In this document: positions 47,955 through 59,990 of the stretch, one piece after another
How the letters are laid out: each line of letters opens with the position of its first letter
How positions within the stretch are numbered: position 1 is the stretch's first letter
Assembly (NCBI RefSeq): GCF_000764305.2
Contig: NW_025934863.1
Location: forward strand, 2,431-66,430
Source: Hyalella azteca
Taxonomy: Eukaryota; Arthropoda; Malacostraca; Amphipoda; Hyalellidae
DNA: 64,000 nt
Direction: 5' to 3'
Translations under genes and position numbers: made by a program
Notes under the pieces: generated by a model
Databases searched by the model: none
Told to the model about the DNA's origin: nothing
The model's input: only the letters and a program-made list of their open reading frames with translations

Positions 47955-49859
47955 CATGCAGTGACACAAAATACTGAGAGGTCGCGTGCTCGTGCGACGC
48001 TTCTCAGAAAAGAGCAGCTCTAATGAGGTGATTGCTGGGACCAGTAAAACAGTTATCAAGAAGCATAATTGTAAGGGTCACTGAGTTATACAGCACTAAC
48101 TATAACCATTACTTAAGCGGTCACCTGTTGACAATAACCTTAGCCTAGGGTAATTAGAGTGGCCGCTTCAAAGTGAGGTAAGTGTTGCTTCCTTTACCCA
48201 AGGGTTACCCGTATTACTCTATACGGAAACACGTTCAAGGTTCGATCGTAAACTGGTCCGGCAGATGGACATAAGGTGCAGAGGTGGTAAACTGTGCCAG
48301 CAGGTGGCGCTTGTGCTTCGTCATGGGTCGTTATGTGTTGGGGTATGGATAAAAAATAATGTAAAAATTGTCTCCATAATTTTAGGTTTCCTGCAAGTTA
48401 TATCGAAGCTTTGCCGAATTTGCAAGTTATTCCGAAGCAGTGCAGAGCCAATATTTCATGTATGGGCATAATTATGCATGTAATTGACTAGTAGCAAACA
48501 CTCAAACACAAATTATTTTAGTAAAATATAATTTCTGAAGAATAATTTTATCACAATTTTCTAAGAAAAATAATAAATTATAGGTCAATGGACTCCTTGC
48601 TGCTGGTTTTAACAAAAAATAACCACAAAGAAGAATTCAGGCAAATTCATTTTGAAAATTGGAAAATATCGGAGTTCCAGTTTGGGATTTTTCCGCAATT
48701 TGTTGTGCACATTCCAGGCAAGAGGTCGATAATAATCATACCTGAGCAATCGTTGGACCACATTCAATATGCAACAAGAGTAAAGACTGTCACAGACCTC
48801 TGGTGGCGGCTCCTGACACTTTGGTCTTCATTATGACGGGCAATAACAGTAAAGACGGCGATAAAGGCTAGATTAAAATGAGGAGACCCCTGTAGTTTTA
48901 CCGAGCTTCGGATTATTGTCTTTGCTCATGCCGAGCTTCTCTCCTCGAGTTTCTTTGGTTCGAGGACGCGACTTTTTTACTAACATAAACTACGCTCGAA
49001 TTTGTGATATTTTTTAAACGGCTAGGAAATTAAATTCAGAAAAATCGTTCATTCGTAATACTTCGTTCGCTGACAACATACTTTGTGGAGTTAATTTTAA
49101 AGAAAAAATGCGAAAGTTGACCTATAAATAAACAAAATTCTGGTTGCCCATAAAATTTCGCTTGACATATCCACAGGATCCGAAGATCTTTCCCAGCCAA
49201 GGGACGAGGTCATGGATCTCTGGAAGACGTAGCAAAAGTAGCAGGTATTGTAGCCCCGCCGCAGGTCTGGCCGAGGTGTTTGTGATGTGCGAAGTAACAT
49301 GTTTGGGGCCGCACTTCTGGCCCATCTTCGCAGCTAATGATAGGTTTGCACTCAGGCCAAAAAATGGCCAAAATGATGCCTGACGAACGCCAGTTTCTGC
49401 CTAGACAAACGCGCTGTCACATTAATGCAAAAACTTGGAAATGATGACTGACGTCCTAGAGCGCTGTAATACCGAGCCTTTGTCTGCATTTAACGTCGCG
49501 GGCTGCTGCGGACTTGGGTTGAATAAAACTTGGCTTTGTGTTGAAGAAAGAAAAATCTGGTTACTTTCCAAAGAGAGTTTCAAAAATTGTTGTTTATTAA
49601 TTATTTCTTAAGTAGACATACATAAAAGAAAATATTTGAAGGATATAAAATACCTGAAATTTAATTCAGCTAAAAATTTATGTAATAGAAGTTCAAACAT
49701 TAAATAGTCATTCTTCTCCGTGAACAAGTCGTGCAATGAATGGTGAATATTCACGCAGCACACAGAGCATCATACAATGTGCTGAAGCTGTACAGCACAT
49801 CAGCTTCAACACATGTATTATGTGAACACCACACAAGGTGTTCACAACATACATATTAT
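47955..49859. other. unique DNA
   Basis: 48117-48174 can form a weak hairpin (AAGCGGTCAC / GTGGCCGCTT). The 82-codon frame at 48588-48836 and opposing frames at 49097-49383 have no known domain. A CTCF-type site is listed below. Confidence 0.45.
48297..48310 (+). promoter_or_regulatory. CTCF core motif
   Basis: CCAGCAGGTGGCGC matches the CTCF consensus CCASYAGRKGGCRS at all 14 positions. CTCF is an insulator and loop-anchor protein conserved across bilaterians. At equal base frequencies about 0.03 such matches are expected in this window on both strands, fewer in AT-rich DNA. Occupancy is inference. Confidence 0.4.
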
Positions 49860-50212
49860 GCAACGCAACACATACAAGGTGTCCGTACAATCCGCACCGC
49901 ACAACACATCGCCACACAGAACACCATGCAACGTGTTCACAGTACACAACGCATCACCACACAGATCGTCATACAAGGTGTTCGCACTACACAAACTATA
50001 CAACACATCACTACACAGATCACCATACAATGTGTTCGCACTATACAAACTATACAACACATCACCATGCAAGGTGTACTCACAAAACACTCCACACAAC
50101 ACATCGCCACACAGAACACCATGCAAGGTGTTCAGACTACACAACACATCACCACACAGAAGACCATGCAAGGTGTTCGCACTATACAAACTATACAACA
50201 CATCACCGTACG
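49860..50212. repeat. irregular array of ACACATCACCACACAGA / CCATGCAAGGTGTTC
   Basis: About nine copies of a 33-36 bp core with optional CACTATACAAACTATACA insertions, giving mixed 35 and 54 bp spacings. Related words begin about 49750. All three + frames and the minus frames stay open by composition only. Confidence 0.88.
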
Positions 50213-50442
50213 TTAATCCCGTCGAAGAAAGATCGCACAGGCAAATCCTTGAGTGAAGGAGTTAATCATCGCAGGCAATCCGCTTAGCGGTTCGTCAGAC
50301 GTGAGCAGCAGCGATGTCGTCAGATGATATCCTTCATCGGCAGCTATAGGATCATCAGGTTCACTGCTCACTCACAGAAATACGTGTGTGAGACCTGGTA
50401 CAAATTGTGATTCACTTTTTTGTCCTTTTGTGGGTCATCCTG

Positions 50443-50587
50443 GGGCCATACTTTCACAACTCGCTAAATAAACGTAAGTACTTACGCTCTATTTTCTTGT
50501 CTATGATTGGTGGATTTTGCATGAAAGGCCGTCAATGATTGGCTGATGAACTTACGATCTCTTAACTTTTTTTGAAAGTATAGGCCC
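50443..50587 (-). mobile_element. MITE family 1, copy 3
   Basis: 145 bp bounded by GGGCCATACTTTC (left) and GAAAGTATAGGCCC (right), inverted with one extra base. The interior is highly similar to the complement of 56988-57142, including TCATCAGCCAATCATTGACG and CCACCAATCATAGACAAGAA. A minus frame reading into it encodes the same artefactual peptide as copy 4. No clean target-site duplication. Confidence 0.85.
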
Positions 50588-53500
50588 TGACCAAGTTTGA
50601 CCGTGCAAAAGGGTGCATCAGGGTTACATGCATCGTCGTTATTCCCTCTGTGGATAGGAAAGTGTGTCATTATATGGCCGAACAACCAATTGATTTTATT
50701 TTTTTCCTTGTAGGCCCCGCTAGTGCCCGAGTCGTACGCCACTGGACTGCTTGAATTTGGTAGAAAATTGTGCATAGTATCACTAGACATTGTGTTTACG
50801 AATACGAGGAAGTGTGTATCGCAGGTACAGTTAATTCAGAGTAATTAAACTACTTTTGGTATGAACAATTTTCATCCTCAAACCCGACAGGTTCGGTCGG
50901 CCATAAACGGCTTGATGAACTTCATGGTATTGGCTTAAATTTATTCATCCAAAACAATCGGGTGGTTTGAATGATTGAAATCTTCCCTAATATATTTTAA
51001 TGTATTAAAGTTATCGATGAAGAACGCAAGCCTTTACTCATCTTCACACATGGCAATCAAATACAAGTTTGAGTCATTGAGGGAAAGGAAGACTGTTTTT
51101 GGTAGTTGCAATTCAATGGGGTACAAATTTTAAATTCTATGCGAGCAGCAAAGATGTTTAAGAAAATCAAGGTGAGAAGCCGTGCAATAAAAAATATTTA
51201 CAGAAAACTACTCTTAATAAGTGAAAGTTGATTTAGAATGGGCATCATTTCGTTGAATTATACGGAAACATATAAACTTTCGTTTAGTTAGCGATGATTA
51301 ATGCGTTTTAACTGAATTATCATTCGAATTATGTAAAATCATCACAGGAGGCCGACTAATTAAAGAAAATACATAAAAAGTTGTCCTCCGTTGTCATATA
51401 ATGCACGTTTGACGTGACTTCTTATCACAGAAGTCACTTCTTATCTCTGCGAAACAGGTTAATGATCACGCGCCTTCAGTTCTATACAAATGAAAATCTG
51501 AAGGTTATTTCACTGAGTGTAATATTAAACGTTTTTACAGAAAGCATGTAAGAATCGGAATAACATACCAAATCCTCAAAATAGTTGAACTGCTTGGAAG
51601 TACGTTGTATAAAATAATATTAACAGAAAGCCTGTATAAATTCAGTTATTTTCAATGAAAGGATTTCTACCATGAAAATATAGCCTGGAAATTAATATAT
51701 ATTTTTTTCAGGCACTATTGAATTGATAAATTATTAAAAAATTGCAATGAATAAAATATACTAAAATAGTGAATTTGTAGCCTCACAATGAGAGTCGAAA
51801 CATGTAACTATAGCCAAAAAATTTGGTCCTCCAAGTAGGCGACGCCATAATATACTGGAAAGATGATATAAAGGGGTATTCCAGAAACATAAATCCTGCC
51901 ATTTAGTGCCCTGACATATATGTATATGTATTTACTTGAAAATTTCGCGAGATCTAATTTTAGTAATGCTCAATTTTCTTTTACTGCTTAGAATCTTTCC
52001 TGCTGACAGGAGAAATGAATTGCTCTTTTTTCGTGAGCCAAAATTCAAACAAATTTAAAGATGAAATATTTGCTGACACTTCAAGAGAAACGCTATATCA
52101 ATGTGAAAAAAAATTAAATTCACCAAAAAATCAATATTCGCGTGAATTTTCCAGCATTCTGGGATTTGTTAGTGAAAAAATATGAATGATTTGCCTTACA
52201 TCTATGAAAATATTTTTTTAGACAGTATCCCCAATAGATACAATTAACCATATCCAGTATCTAAAGTAAATTTGGCTATGTAATTCTACGCAAATGAAGG
52301 ATATCAAGGAAGAAAATATCAAAAAATTTTCTGTCAGAACATGGTGGAAAATGCTACATTCTTTTTTACGCGCTACAGGCTGGAGAAGATCAAAGCGCTT
52401 CTCGCTATTGAGGACAGTCGCTGTGAGAAGCTCTGTGAATGTAATTATTTTTCCTCTTTATGCTATTGTCGAGTTTGTGACTCGAGGAAGCTGGCTCTCA
52501 AGGGTCACAACTATACCAATTTCTAGCTCTTTTATTCTCAAGAACCCACAGAAACCGGGATTAATTTTTTCGTCCCTCAAAAGAGCTTGGCGAATAATTT
52601 GCCTACAAGAAACCATTCAGTCAGAATCTCTTTTGTGTTGAGATTTGCACGATGAAGAAACCAAGTGCGTTTGAAGTCCGAGTCACGGCTTCATGTATTT
52701 GCAGTTCACAATTTCTTTGGTGCTGTCATTATTACTTTTGTATATTGTGTCATGTTCAAAATTGAAGTGACAAACAATTTAGCGAATATAACAACTTAAA
52801 ATTATTGACACAACAGATTCTTCAATAAATAATTGCTTCTTAAAATACCACAGCAGAATGAAAAATATTGCATGAACATTTAATCGAGAATGGAAATAGA
52901 GCTAAATAATTTGTTTTCACTACGAAAAAATTCGTGGGAAATTTATGAAAGCTAAATTAACAATAAAAGACGATCAGTGAAGTAAAAACTAAAATTAAGT
53001 CAGTGAACAAATGGTTTAAGAAAAATGTATGGTTTGCTGACGAAAATCTTATAGAAATCTTAATTGATATAGGACTAGTATAAATCAATAAAGGTTACAA
53101 AAATCCTCAACATTGATTATAATCTTCCCAGTTTTTGTTGAACCTAAAATAATAACGATAATAATACATAATACTAATAATACATGAAAAAATCCAATAC
53201 CCAAAATATTTAAATATATAAAAATCAATAATTGATTTAAATTAAAAAAATTGTAAGCCCACTGGCTGTCAGAAGCATCAAAGGAACAGTCACAATCACC
53301 CACTTATATAGGCGCGTGTAGGTCGCCAAGGCAAACAGTATTTCAGATCAGAACCATAAAAATATAAATAGAAAGTCTTCATAAAAAATGGGCGCAATCG
53401 CATTGAAGGTCCCTTATTTTTCAACAAGATGATGCCAAAAAACCAACACGGTAACGCGGAGCATCGATACAAAACCTTCACTTTGGCACCTAAAATTGCG

Positions 53501-55387
53501 AAATTCTGACAACTGACATCCTTGCTACGCCTTCGTCGATACAGCAACATATTACGAGAAGTCTTCCAATTTAAACTATGACAACTTAAAATATGTGCAA
53601 CGTTTTGGAACAGTGTATGAGTATCAAGTTGTGTAGGAATATCCTTGAAACTAAGGGGCTATTCACGATTGCTTTAAATTCATGAACCATTTTAGACCTC
53701 TATCATCCAGACCTCAGTTTAGACCTCTTTCATCCAGACACTCAAGTGAACAGACCAGCGTCAACGAACGCCCCACATTTCATGCCTAATATCGTGTCGG
53801 CATCTCGACCATACGATTAATATAGTTTTATTTTCCGCGAGGCTTTTCTTCCCTCTAGACGAAGTTTTCATTTTCACCAGAAGTGTTATATTCCTCGCAA
53901 AATATTAGCAGTTCATGCTGGCCGTGGAAGATTCTGTTGTGTTTTTAACGCGCAGAGTTCGTCATGATTATAGCGGTAGGTGTGGAACATGGCATCAACC
54001 CTAACCGCGATTGCTGGGTCGAGATTGCTTGTTGCGCGTCTCGCGAAATTTTGGCGAGGCGAGGTTCGATAGGGCGAGATGGTGCGAGATTGACCTAAAA
54101 GGTGCAAATTTGGGGCTCGATGGTGTGAGGATAGAACTCTTTTGTTTTGATTTACTGCGTTCGAAGCAGGACTGCAAGACGAGAGATTAACACGAACAGG
54201 GGCGTTGCGAGGGGAAATGTTTCACTTTACTACGTTACCGTCACGATGCCCTGGCAGTTCTCACACATCACATATCTTGCACCAATTAAAAGGAAGACAG
54301 GAAGAAAGAATTTTCTTTCCAATATTTTCTTTGTCGATATCGATTTACAGGACCGAAAACTAAGGAATTAGTTATAATTAAAAGTGAGCTTTCTGTGCTA
54401 GATTTAATACTAATAGAAATGCATGAGCCGTAGAAACCTTCAAGTGTTTGATGTCTAGTTGACTTCGTTTACTTCATAGTGTATCACATATAAAAGATAA
54501 AACATTGTAGCACATAAACAATTAATATGTGAAATATATATGCCTCTCAGGAGGATTCGTATATTATGCTCAAAAAAATATCGCATGAGTAGATTTTCAC
54601 TTTTAGGTCCGGGGCAGGAAAAGGCAAAATACGATTTGGAATTTCAGCATTTCACTGCGGGTTGATCAAATAACGTTTCTACTGTATAAGTTTATAGAAT
54701 TGTTTGACCATTTTTCCAATGCTTGTGAAGTTGATTCATTTAACTTCACGTATATATTTGCATGTCACGGGCTCTAATCAACAAGGCAAACAGCTTAAAA
54801 ATTAGCACGATAGGCAATTGGTTCGAACAATACTGAAGATATATGACCGAACTATAACAAATACTTTTAATTCCGTGACCATGAGTGTCATAGAGGGTAG
54901 CTCATCGGTCGTGGTCGTCTTGAAACCAATACGAAGAGGTCAGTTCCGAGGTCAAGGTAAACCTGACGAGGCGGAATAAATTAACTCTCGCGCAGAAGAG
55001 GAGAGTGTTTTGCTATCCACTGATGGTCGATGATAAGAAATGGGCGATGATGGGTCAGTGTCGTGGGAGGTGTCGATGATGATGCAGAGGTGTCGAGGTC
55101 GTGACGAAATTTCGTACGTCGTGAGCGACATAGGCTGTCGAATTGCCGCGTGACAGGCGATCCGCTCTAACAACGATCGAAACTAAACGCACGTAGAAAT
55201 ATTGACTATGACAACGCGACCGTAGTACGAAGACTTGATAAATTCAATCGACAGATGTCGATAAGATTGTCGTATTTTATTCTATATGCTTAGTTAAAGT
55301 ATGGAGATAATTGTATTATAATAAGGTCGAGCAGTGGCCAAACTGTGCGCGTGTGAAACATGGCTTTGTTGCGGGTATAGAAGGGAA
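50588..55387. other. long unique AT-rich segment
   Basis: No array over 4.8 kb. Minor items: GTGACTTC/GAAGTCAC inverted repeat (51414-51437); TAGACCTCTATCATCCAGAC duplicated near 53696 and 53722. The + frame 52294-52641 and minus frames 53085-53550 and 54952-55173 show no domain. 53930-54100 is GC-richer and non-repetitive. Confidence 0.5.
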
Positions 55388-55735
55388 GATGAGGGGAGAC
55401 TGTTTTGAACATGAGGGTAGAATAAGGTCCAGTGAGGGTAGACTGAAGTGAATATGAGGGTAGACTGGCGTGCAGGTGAGGGTAGACTGGCGTGCAGGGG
55501 AGGGTAGACTGGCGTGCAGGTGAGGGTAGACTGGCGTGCAGGTGAGGGTAGACTGGCGTGCAGGGGAGGGTAGACTGGCGTGTAGGGGAGGGTAGACTGG
55601 CGTGCAGGGGAGGGTTGACTGGCGTGTAGGTGAGGGTAGACTGGCGTGCTGGTGAGGGTAGACTGGCGTGCAGGTGAGGGTAGACTGGTGAGGATAGACA
55701 GGATGAGGGTAGACAAGGATGAGGGTAGACTCATA
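55388..55735. repeat. 22-bp minisatellite, about 13 copies
   Basis: GAGGGTAGACTGGCGTGCAG plus GT or GG. It is flanked on both sides by diverged GATGAGGGTAGAC units. GGTGA and GGGGA types are interleaved. Minus frames of Ser-Pro-Ala-Arg repeats are artefacts. Confidence 0.94.
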
Positions 55736-55923
55736 TATTATGACAACTACCGACAAATTTGTGCACCAAATTATGAGTGTTAATTTCGCTATTTTAATTA
55801 TGAGGGTTAACTTCACTATGTTAATCAAACGGATCTATTCGATCAAATTGACTTCTCATTATTTTCAGTGCAGCCCTCATCAGCACCTCATCAACAGCCG
55901 TCATCGCCGGCTCGTTTATTTCA

Positions 55924-55999
55924 GAGAATAATATAATAATAATAATAATAATCATAATAATCATAATAATAATAATAATAATATAATATAATATAATTC
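55924..55999. repeat. AAT/TAATAA microsatellite
   Basis: AATAAT and ATAATCATAAT runs, ending in ATAATATAATATAAT. Confidence 0.92.
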
Positions 56000-56987
56000 T
56001 AATGAATGTTCTATAATAACCAGTTTTTTCCTTTATAAATATTCTGTAGGATTTCACCCGCTGAGGAAGTCTTCAGCTAGGAACTTATGTAATAATAGGA
56101 GTACGAGGCGTCTAATTCGGGACAGCTTGTTTTAATTGTTAATTAATTCAGTCTTAATTATGTCTAATGTTGGTCTCATCAGTATTTTATTATATAATTA
56201 AAGTCAATCAATGAATCGTCGCTAGAGTGACTGAACGGTTAAAGTCAATGATTTGTATCAAATATTCTGATGAACTTAGATTGAATTTGAAGCATAAAAA
56301 GGTTTCAGCTATGATCTATAACGAGAATTTTTTCCATGATGAATGACGTAGAAATTTCCAAAAGTTTTCAAATTGAAGTGAATTCAAATTAAATGTGATA
56401 TCGGCAAAATTACACGCTTATGCTTTTAGATACTCAAAGAAAATACGACGATAATTACTACGTTCAATCGCATCAACTGATGGTAATAAATACAAAACGG
56501 TTAATTTTTATTATAGATTTGACCGATAGCGAGATGTTCGATCGTGCATGGTAATTGCGATAAATTTTACTCACGATCAGAGGAATATAATATTTCAGAA
56601 GTATCCAATTAGAAATTACCCCTGTTTTTCTATCAATACAAAGAATATATTTTAGTAATTTTGTGTTTTAATGAATCTGAAGTGTTTCTCAGCTTAGAAA
56701 AAAAAACACATTTTTAGCGATGATCAAGAATAAAGATTAAATGTAAAAAATTACAGCTTCTGCAACCCGTCAGAACTGAAAACTTTCGCCAGTGCGAGAA
56801 CTTCCAACTTAGTTTTGTTATGTATTCATTTATGGACACAGTTGCGCCGAACACAAAAAGTGTTTGGTAGTTTTATTCGTATTTTACGATGGGTTTTACG
56901 GCCCGCACCTCCTCGCTGCAGACCGCGCGCAAATGGAACACGTCAATACGCTGCTGAGGCTTGGGCCAAGAAGACGTTTGCAGATCT
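56000..56987. other. unique AT-rich DNA
   Basis: The last 150 bp before the MITE (56880-56985) is GC-richer and joins its left end; no domain seen. Confidence 0.5.
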
Positions 56988-57142
56988 GGGCCCATACTTT
57001 CAAAAAAAGTTAAGAGATCGTAAGTTCATCAGCCAATCATTGACGGCCTTTCAAGCGAAATCCACCAATCATAGACAAGAAAATAGAGCGTATAATTAAG
57101 TACTTACGTTCACTTAGCGAGTTTTGAAAATATGGAGTCTGG
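56988..57142 (+). mobile_element. MITE family 1, copy 4
   Basis: Starts GGGCCCATACTTTCAAAA and ends TTTTGAAAATATGGAGTC, imperfect inverted termini. TCTGG on both edges is a possible 5-bp target-site duplication. The interior matches copy 3 in the opposite orientation. The + frame 56815-57099 reads through it and is not a gene. Confidence 0.85.
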
Positions 57143-58029
57143 ATTGCGTAAATTTGATTCGAAAAGCAACGCATATTCATAAATAAGCTACGTTTACAAA
57201 CAATTCACTATGAAACAATTAAAAGAAAGTAAATTTTCAGCGGGTGTGCAAAAATTTTCTGATAGTTATTCTTCATATCAATTACTGTTCACTAGCGCAC
57301 GAGAGAAGATCTTTCGAGACTTAATATACGTTTCTGGGGGAACTAAATGAATAAGTGTAACCCTTAGTGATTTACATGATTCACCTGGTGTTGAGGTTAG
57401 TATTTCAAACTCATTTATATTTAAGCAATATAAATATGGAAATTTTCGCCGAGCCGCTCGCTGAGAAGCCTATAATCTTTGTTTGTTGTTGTGTTGCGAA
57501 AATGTTTGTCTACGAATTACTTTTAACATAAAATCTCAAGAAACTGCTAGGGCCACCAGAGCTACCAAATTACAAAGCTGCCTGTAAAAGCTGCATTAAT
57601 TGCGAAGTTATCAAGAAAACAAGATTTTTGATCGGAAGAATTATATTGATTTTGACTACTTTCATTTATAGTTCTCGTGTTGGTTGAATTTATTCCAATT
57701 ACATCGTATTAAAATTTATTTGCATATTTAGCATTTGTAATTAAATACTATCCCGAATACTTGTTTTATTGCATTCCGAGAGTTATGATTGAAAGAGCAT
57801 GGTGATTTGTAAATGAGTAAAAATTATGACATTTCCACTTAGTTTCAATTGTACCAAAATGCTCAATATATTTTAAATCGAATAGAAACTTTCCATTAAC
57901 AAGGCCTGTCGATTCAAATAATAATTTTATTTAAAGCAAGTTGAAGCGTCCAAGTTGAAGCAGGCATATATTGTAGAAACATCCAAGTTGATGCCCCGGG
58001 TTCGGGCAACCAGGCTCATGAAAGGAAGT
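57143..58029. other. unique AT-rich DNA
   Basis: AAGTTGAAGC/CCAAGTTGA words recur at 57940-57990. No gene seen. Confidence 0.5.
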
Positions 58030-58166
58030 TGAAACAGTCAAGTTTACGTCGGTAAGTTGCGGCTGACAGGGATGTTGAAACCGTCAAGTTTACGTCGGTA
58101 AGTTGCGGCTGACAGGGATGTTGAAACCGTCAAGTTTACGTCGGTAAGTTGCGGCTGACCAGGTTG
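58030..58166. repeat. 46-bp array, three copies
   Basis: GTCAAGTTTACGTCGGTAAG starts at 58037, 58083 and 58129, each followed by TTGCGGCTGAC. The first two copies are almost identical. Confidence 0.94.
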
Positions 58167-59604
58167 ATACATGCAACAGGTTATATATATATATGGCAGC
58201 CAGGTTGCAGAGAGCAGCTCTGGCCGACACAACAAGGTGTTGTTTATGACAGGCAGAACCCGACAATCACAACACCTCGGACTGGAGATGGCGAGAGCGA
58301 TAGAGCCACCCTGCCATAACCAAGGCTCCTGCAAACCCCGTAAGGGTGCGACTTTTCTTGCCCCATTCCGCCGAGAACAAGGAAGTGAACTGCGTCCGTA
58401 CGGTGAGTTTGCTTAGGGCGACATCTGCCCATCAGGGTTGAAGAGTGTAAAAGAAAATGAAAGTACCCGGAGAAAGAAATTCTGGAATACTAAGAGCATA
58501 AATTTTCATCGAATCAGAAAAAAAGTCTCTCCTGAAGGAACCTACTGGCTATGAGAAATAATAAACATGGGATCTTTAGTTCAGTTAATGTTTACTTTCC
58601 CAGTAGCGGAAGACTTGACAGGAATAATGTTTTGAAATGTAGATTGTTAAGAGGATGAATAGTCTTAAACGGCAAAGCACATTCGAGTTTTCATCCATCT
58701 AGAGCACTGATGGTGATGCAGCCAGCGGTTTTGTTATCTGTATAGTCAAAAGTTCAGGTTTAGGGTTAAACGATGAGTAGACGCATCGTATGACTGACGC
58801 GCATGAGAGATAAGATTTCATGGAATATCTCCATCACTTAACTGGCTTGTTGGTGGCATGTTTGAGATAAAGAATCTTTGGTAATCATAAAGGAATATGT
58901 CATTATGTGCTTATCGTGGCGGACTGTTTTGACAACCCGTATTTCTATTATCAGTTGCTGTTTGTTAGTGAACTACACTTTCCAAATATTATTTTAAAAG
59001 TTATCGGTTTATAGGATGTCAAACACTTTACTTTTCAAGAACAGAATGAAAAGAAGCAAAATAAATCGCACAACACTGGGATTTAAAATTTTTACAGTTG
59101 CAGTGCGCAGTTGCTAGATGAAAATAGCATTTTTTGCAAGAACTAAAAAATCAAAGCGTAATATTTAAGTTATCCGTTAATTCAAGCATGCTGGAAATTT
59201 TTTTTTAAGCGAAACTACCGTGAATAAATAATTGGAACATGTTAAAACATTGATTTGAAAGTTGAAAATGTTGAGTTTTCAATGTTGAATGATCTGAACG
59301 AATTTCCATAAGGAAAAATTTAATCTTCATTTTTGACAGATTTTAACGGTTAAGAAGAATTTTTAGTTTATCCTGACGCGCGTCAATACGGAAGGAACCT
59401 GTGCCCTGACAAACATCTTTTAATTCTCATAATGATACAAGCATTGGAGTTACGGAAGTTGGAAGAGTTGATGCAGACAGTATATAGGACGTCTGTAGAT
59501 TCATAGTGTTTAAAACTTTAAAACATGAACATGAGCAAGTTCAATTCGTGGCTGGATCATAATGCGCATGTATGCTTGGGATGATGAGCGAAATGAAAAT
59601 AGGC
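58167..59604. other. unique DNA
   Basis: 58190-58440 is GC-richer with overlapping frames on both strands but no domain. Otherwise AT-rich. Confidence 0.5.
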
Positions 59605-59990
59605 AACCGACGTACGTTGAAACACAACTCAAACCTTTGAACGGCAAATTACTGAAACACAAAACATTGGAGAGCAAACTGTTGAAACGCCGAACGTTGA
59701 AACCCACAACATTAGAGTGCAATCCGTTGAAACGCTAATCGTTAAAACTGACATCATTCGGGAAACCGGAAAACCGAATCGTCCAACATTTGATAGCAAA
59801 CCATAGAAACGCCGAACGTTTAAACGCACAACATTGGAGGGCAAACAGTTAAAACGCCAAACGTTGAAACGCAAAACATTAGAAGGCAAAAAGTTTGAAC
59901 GCGAAATGTCGAAACGCAAATATTGGACTGCAAAATGTTGATGCACAAAACATTGCAAAATAAAATGTCGAAACGGCGTCAGATTGAGCA
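59605..59990. repeat. degenerate array of GTTGAAACGCMAAACATTG
   Basis: About 18 short units alternate between GAAACGCCGAACGTT and GAAACGCAMAACATTRGAGGGCAAA. The order is partly lost; likely an old composite array. Confidence 0.85.

Noticed and set aside
48117..48174. Hairpin with AAGCGGTCAC / GTGGCCGCTT ends
   Set aside because: Interior pairing is weak and there is one mismatch in ten at the ends; not clearly beyond chance.
49740..50287. Three overlapping + frames of 147-158 codons
   Set aside because: All three frames are open at once in the same irregular array, which is a compositional effect.
52294..52641. 115-codon + frame, with a second overlapping frame
   Set aside because: No domain; the overlapping frame is equally plausible, which argues against either.
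55294..55828. Minus frames of 146 and 170 codons (Ser/Pro/Thr-rich)
   Set aside because: Two frames of the same 22-bp array; mucin-like look is only repeat translation.
55866..55890. CTGATGA followed by GAAA on the minus strand, hammerhead-like
   Set aside because: The intervening bases do not pair beyond two positions, so no stem II.
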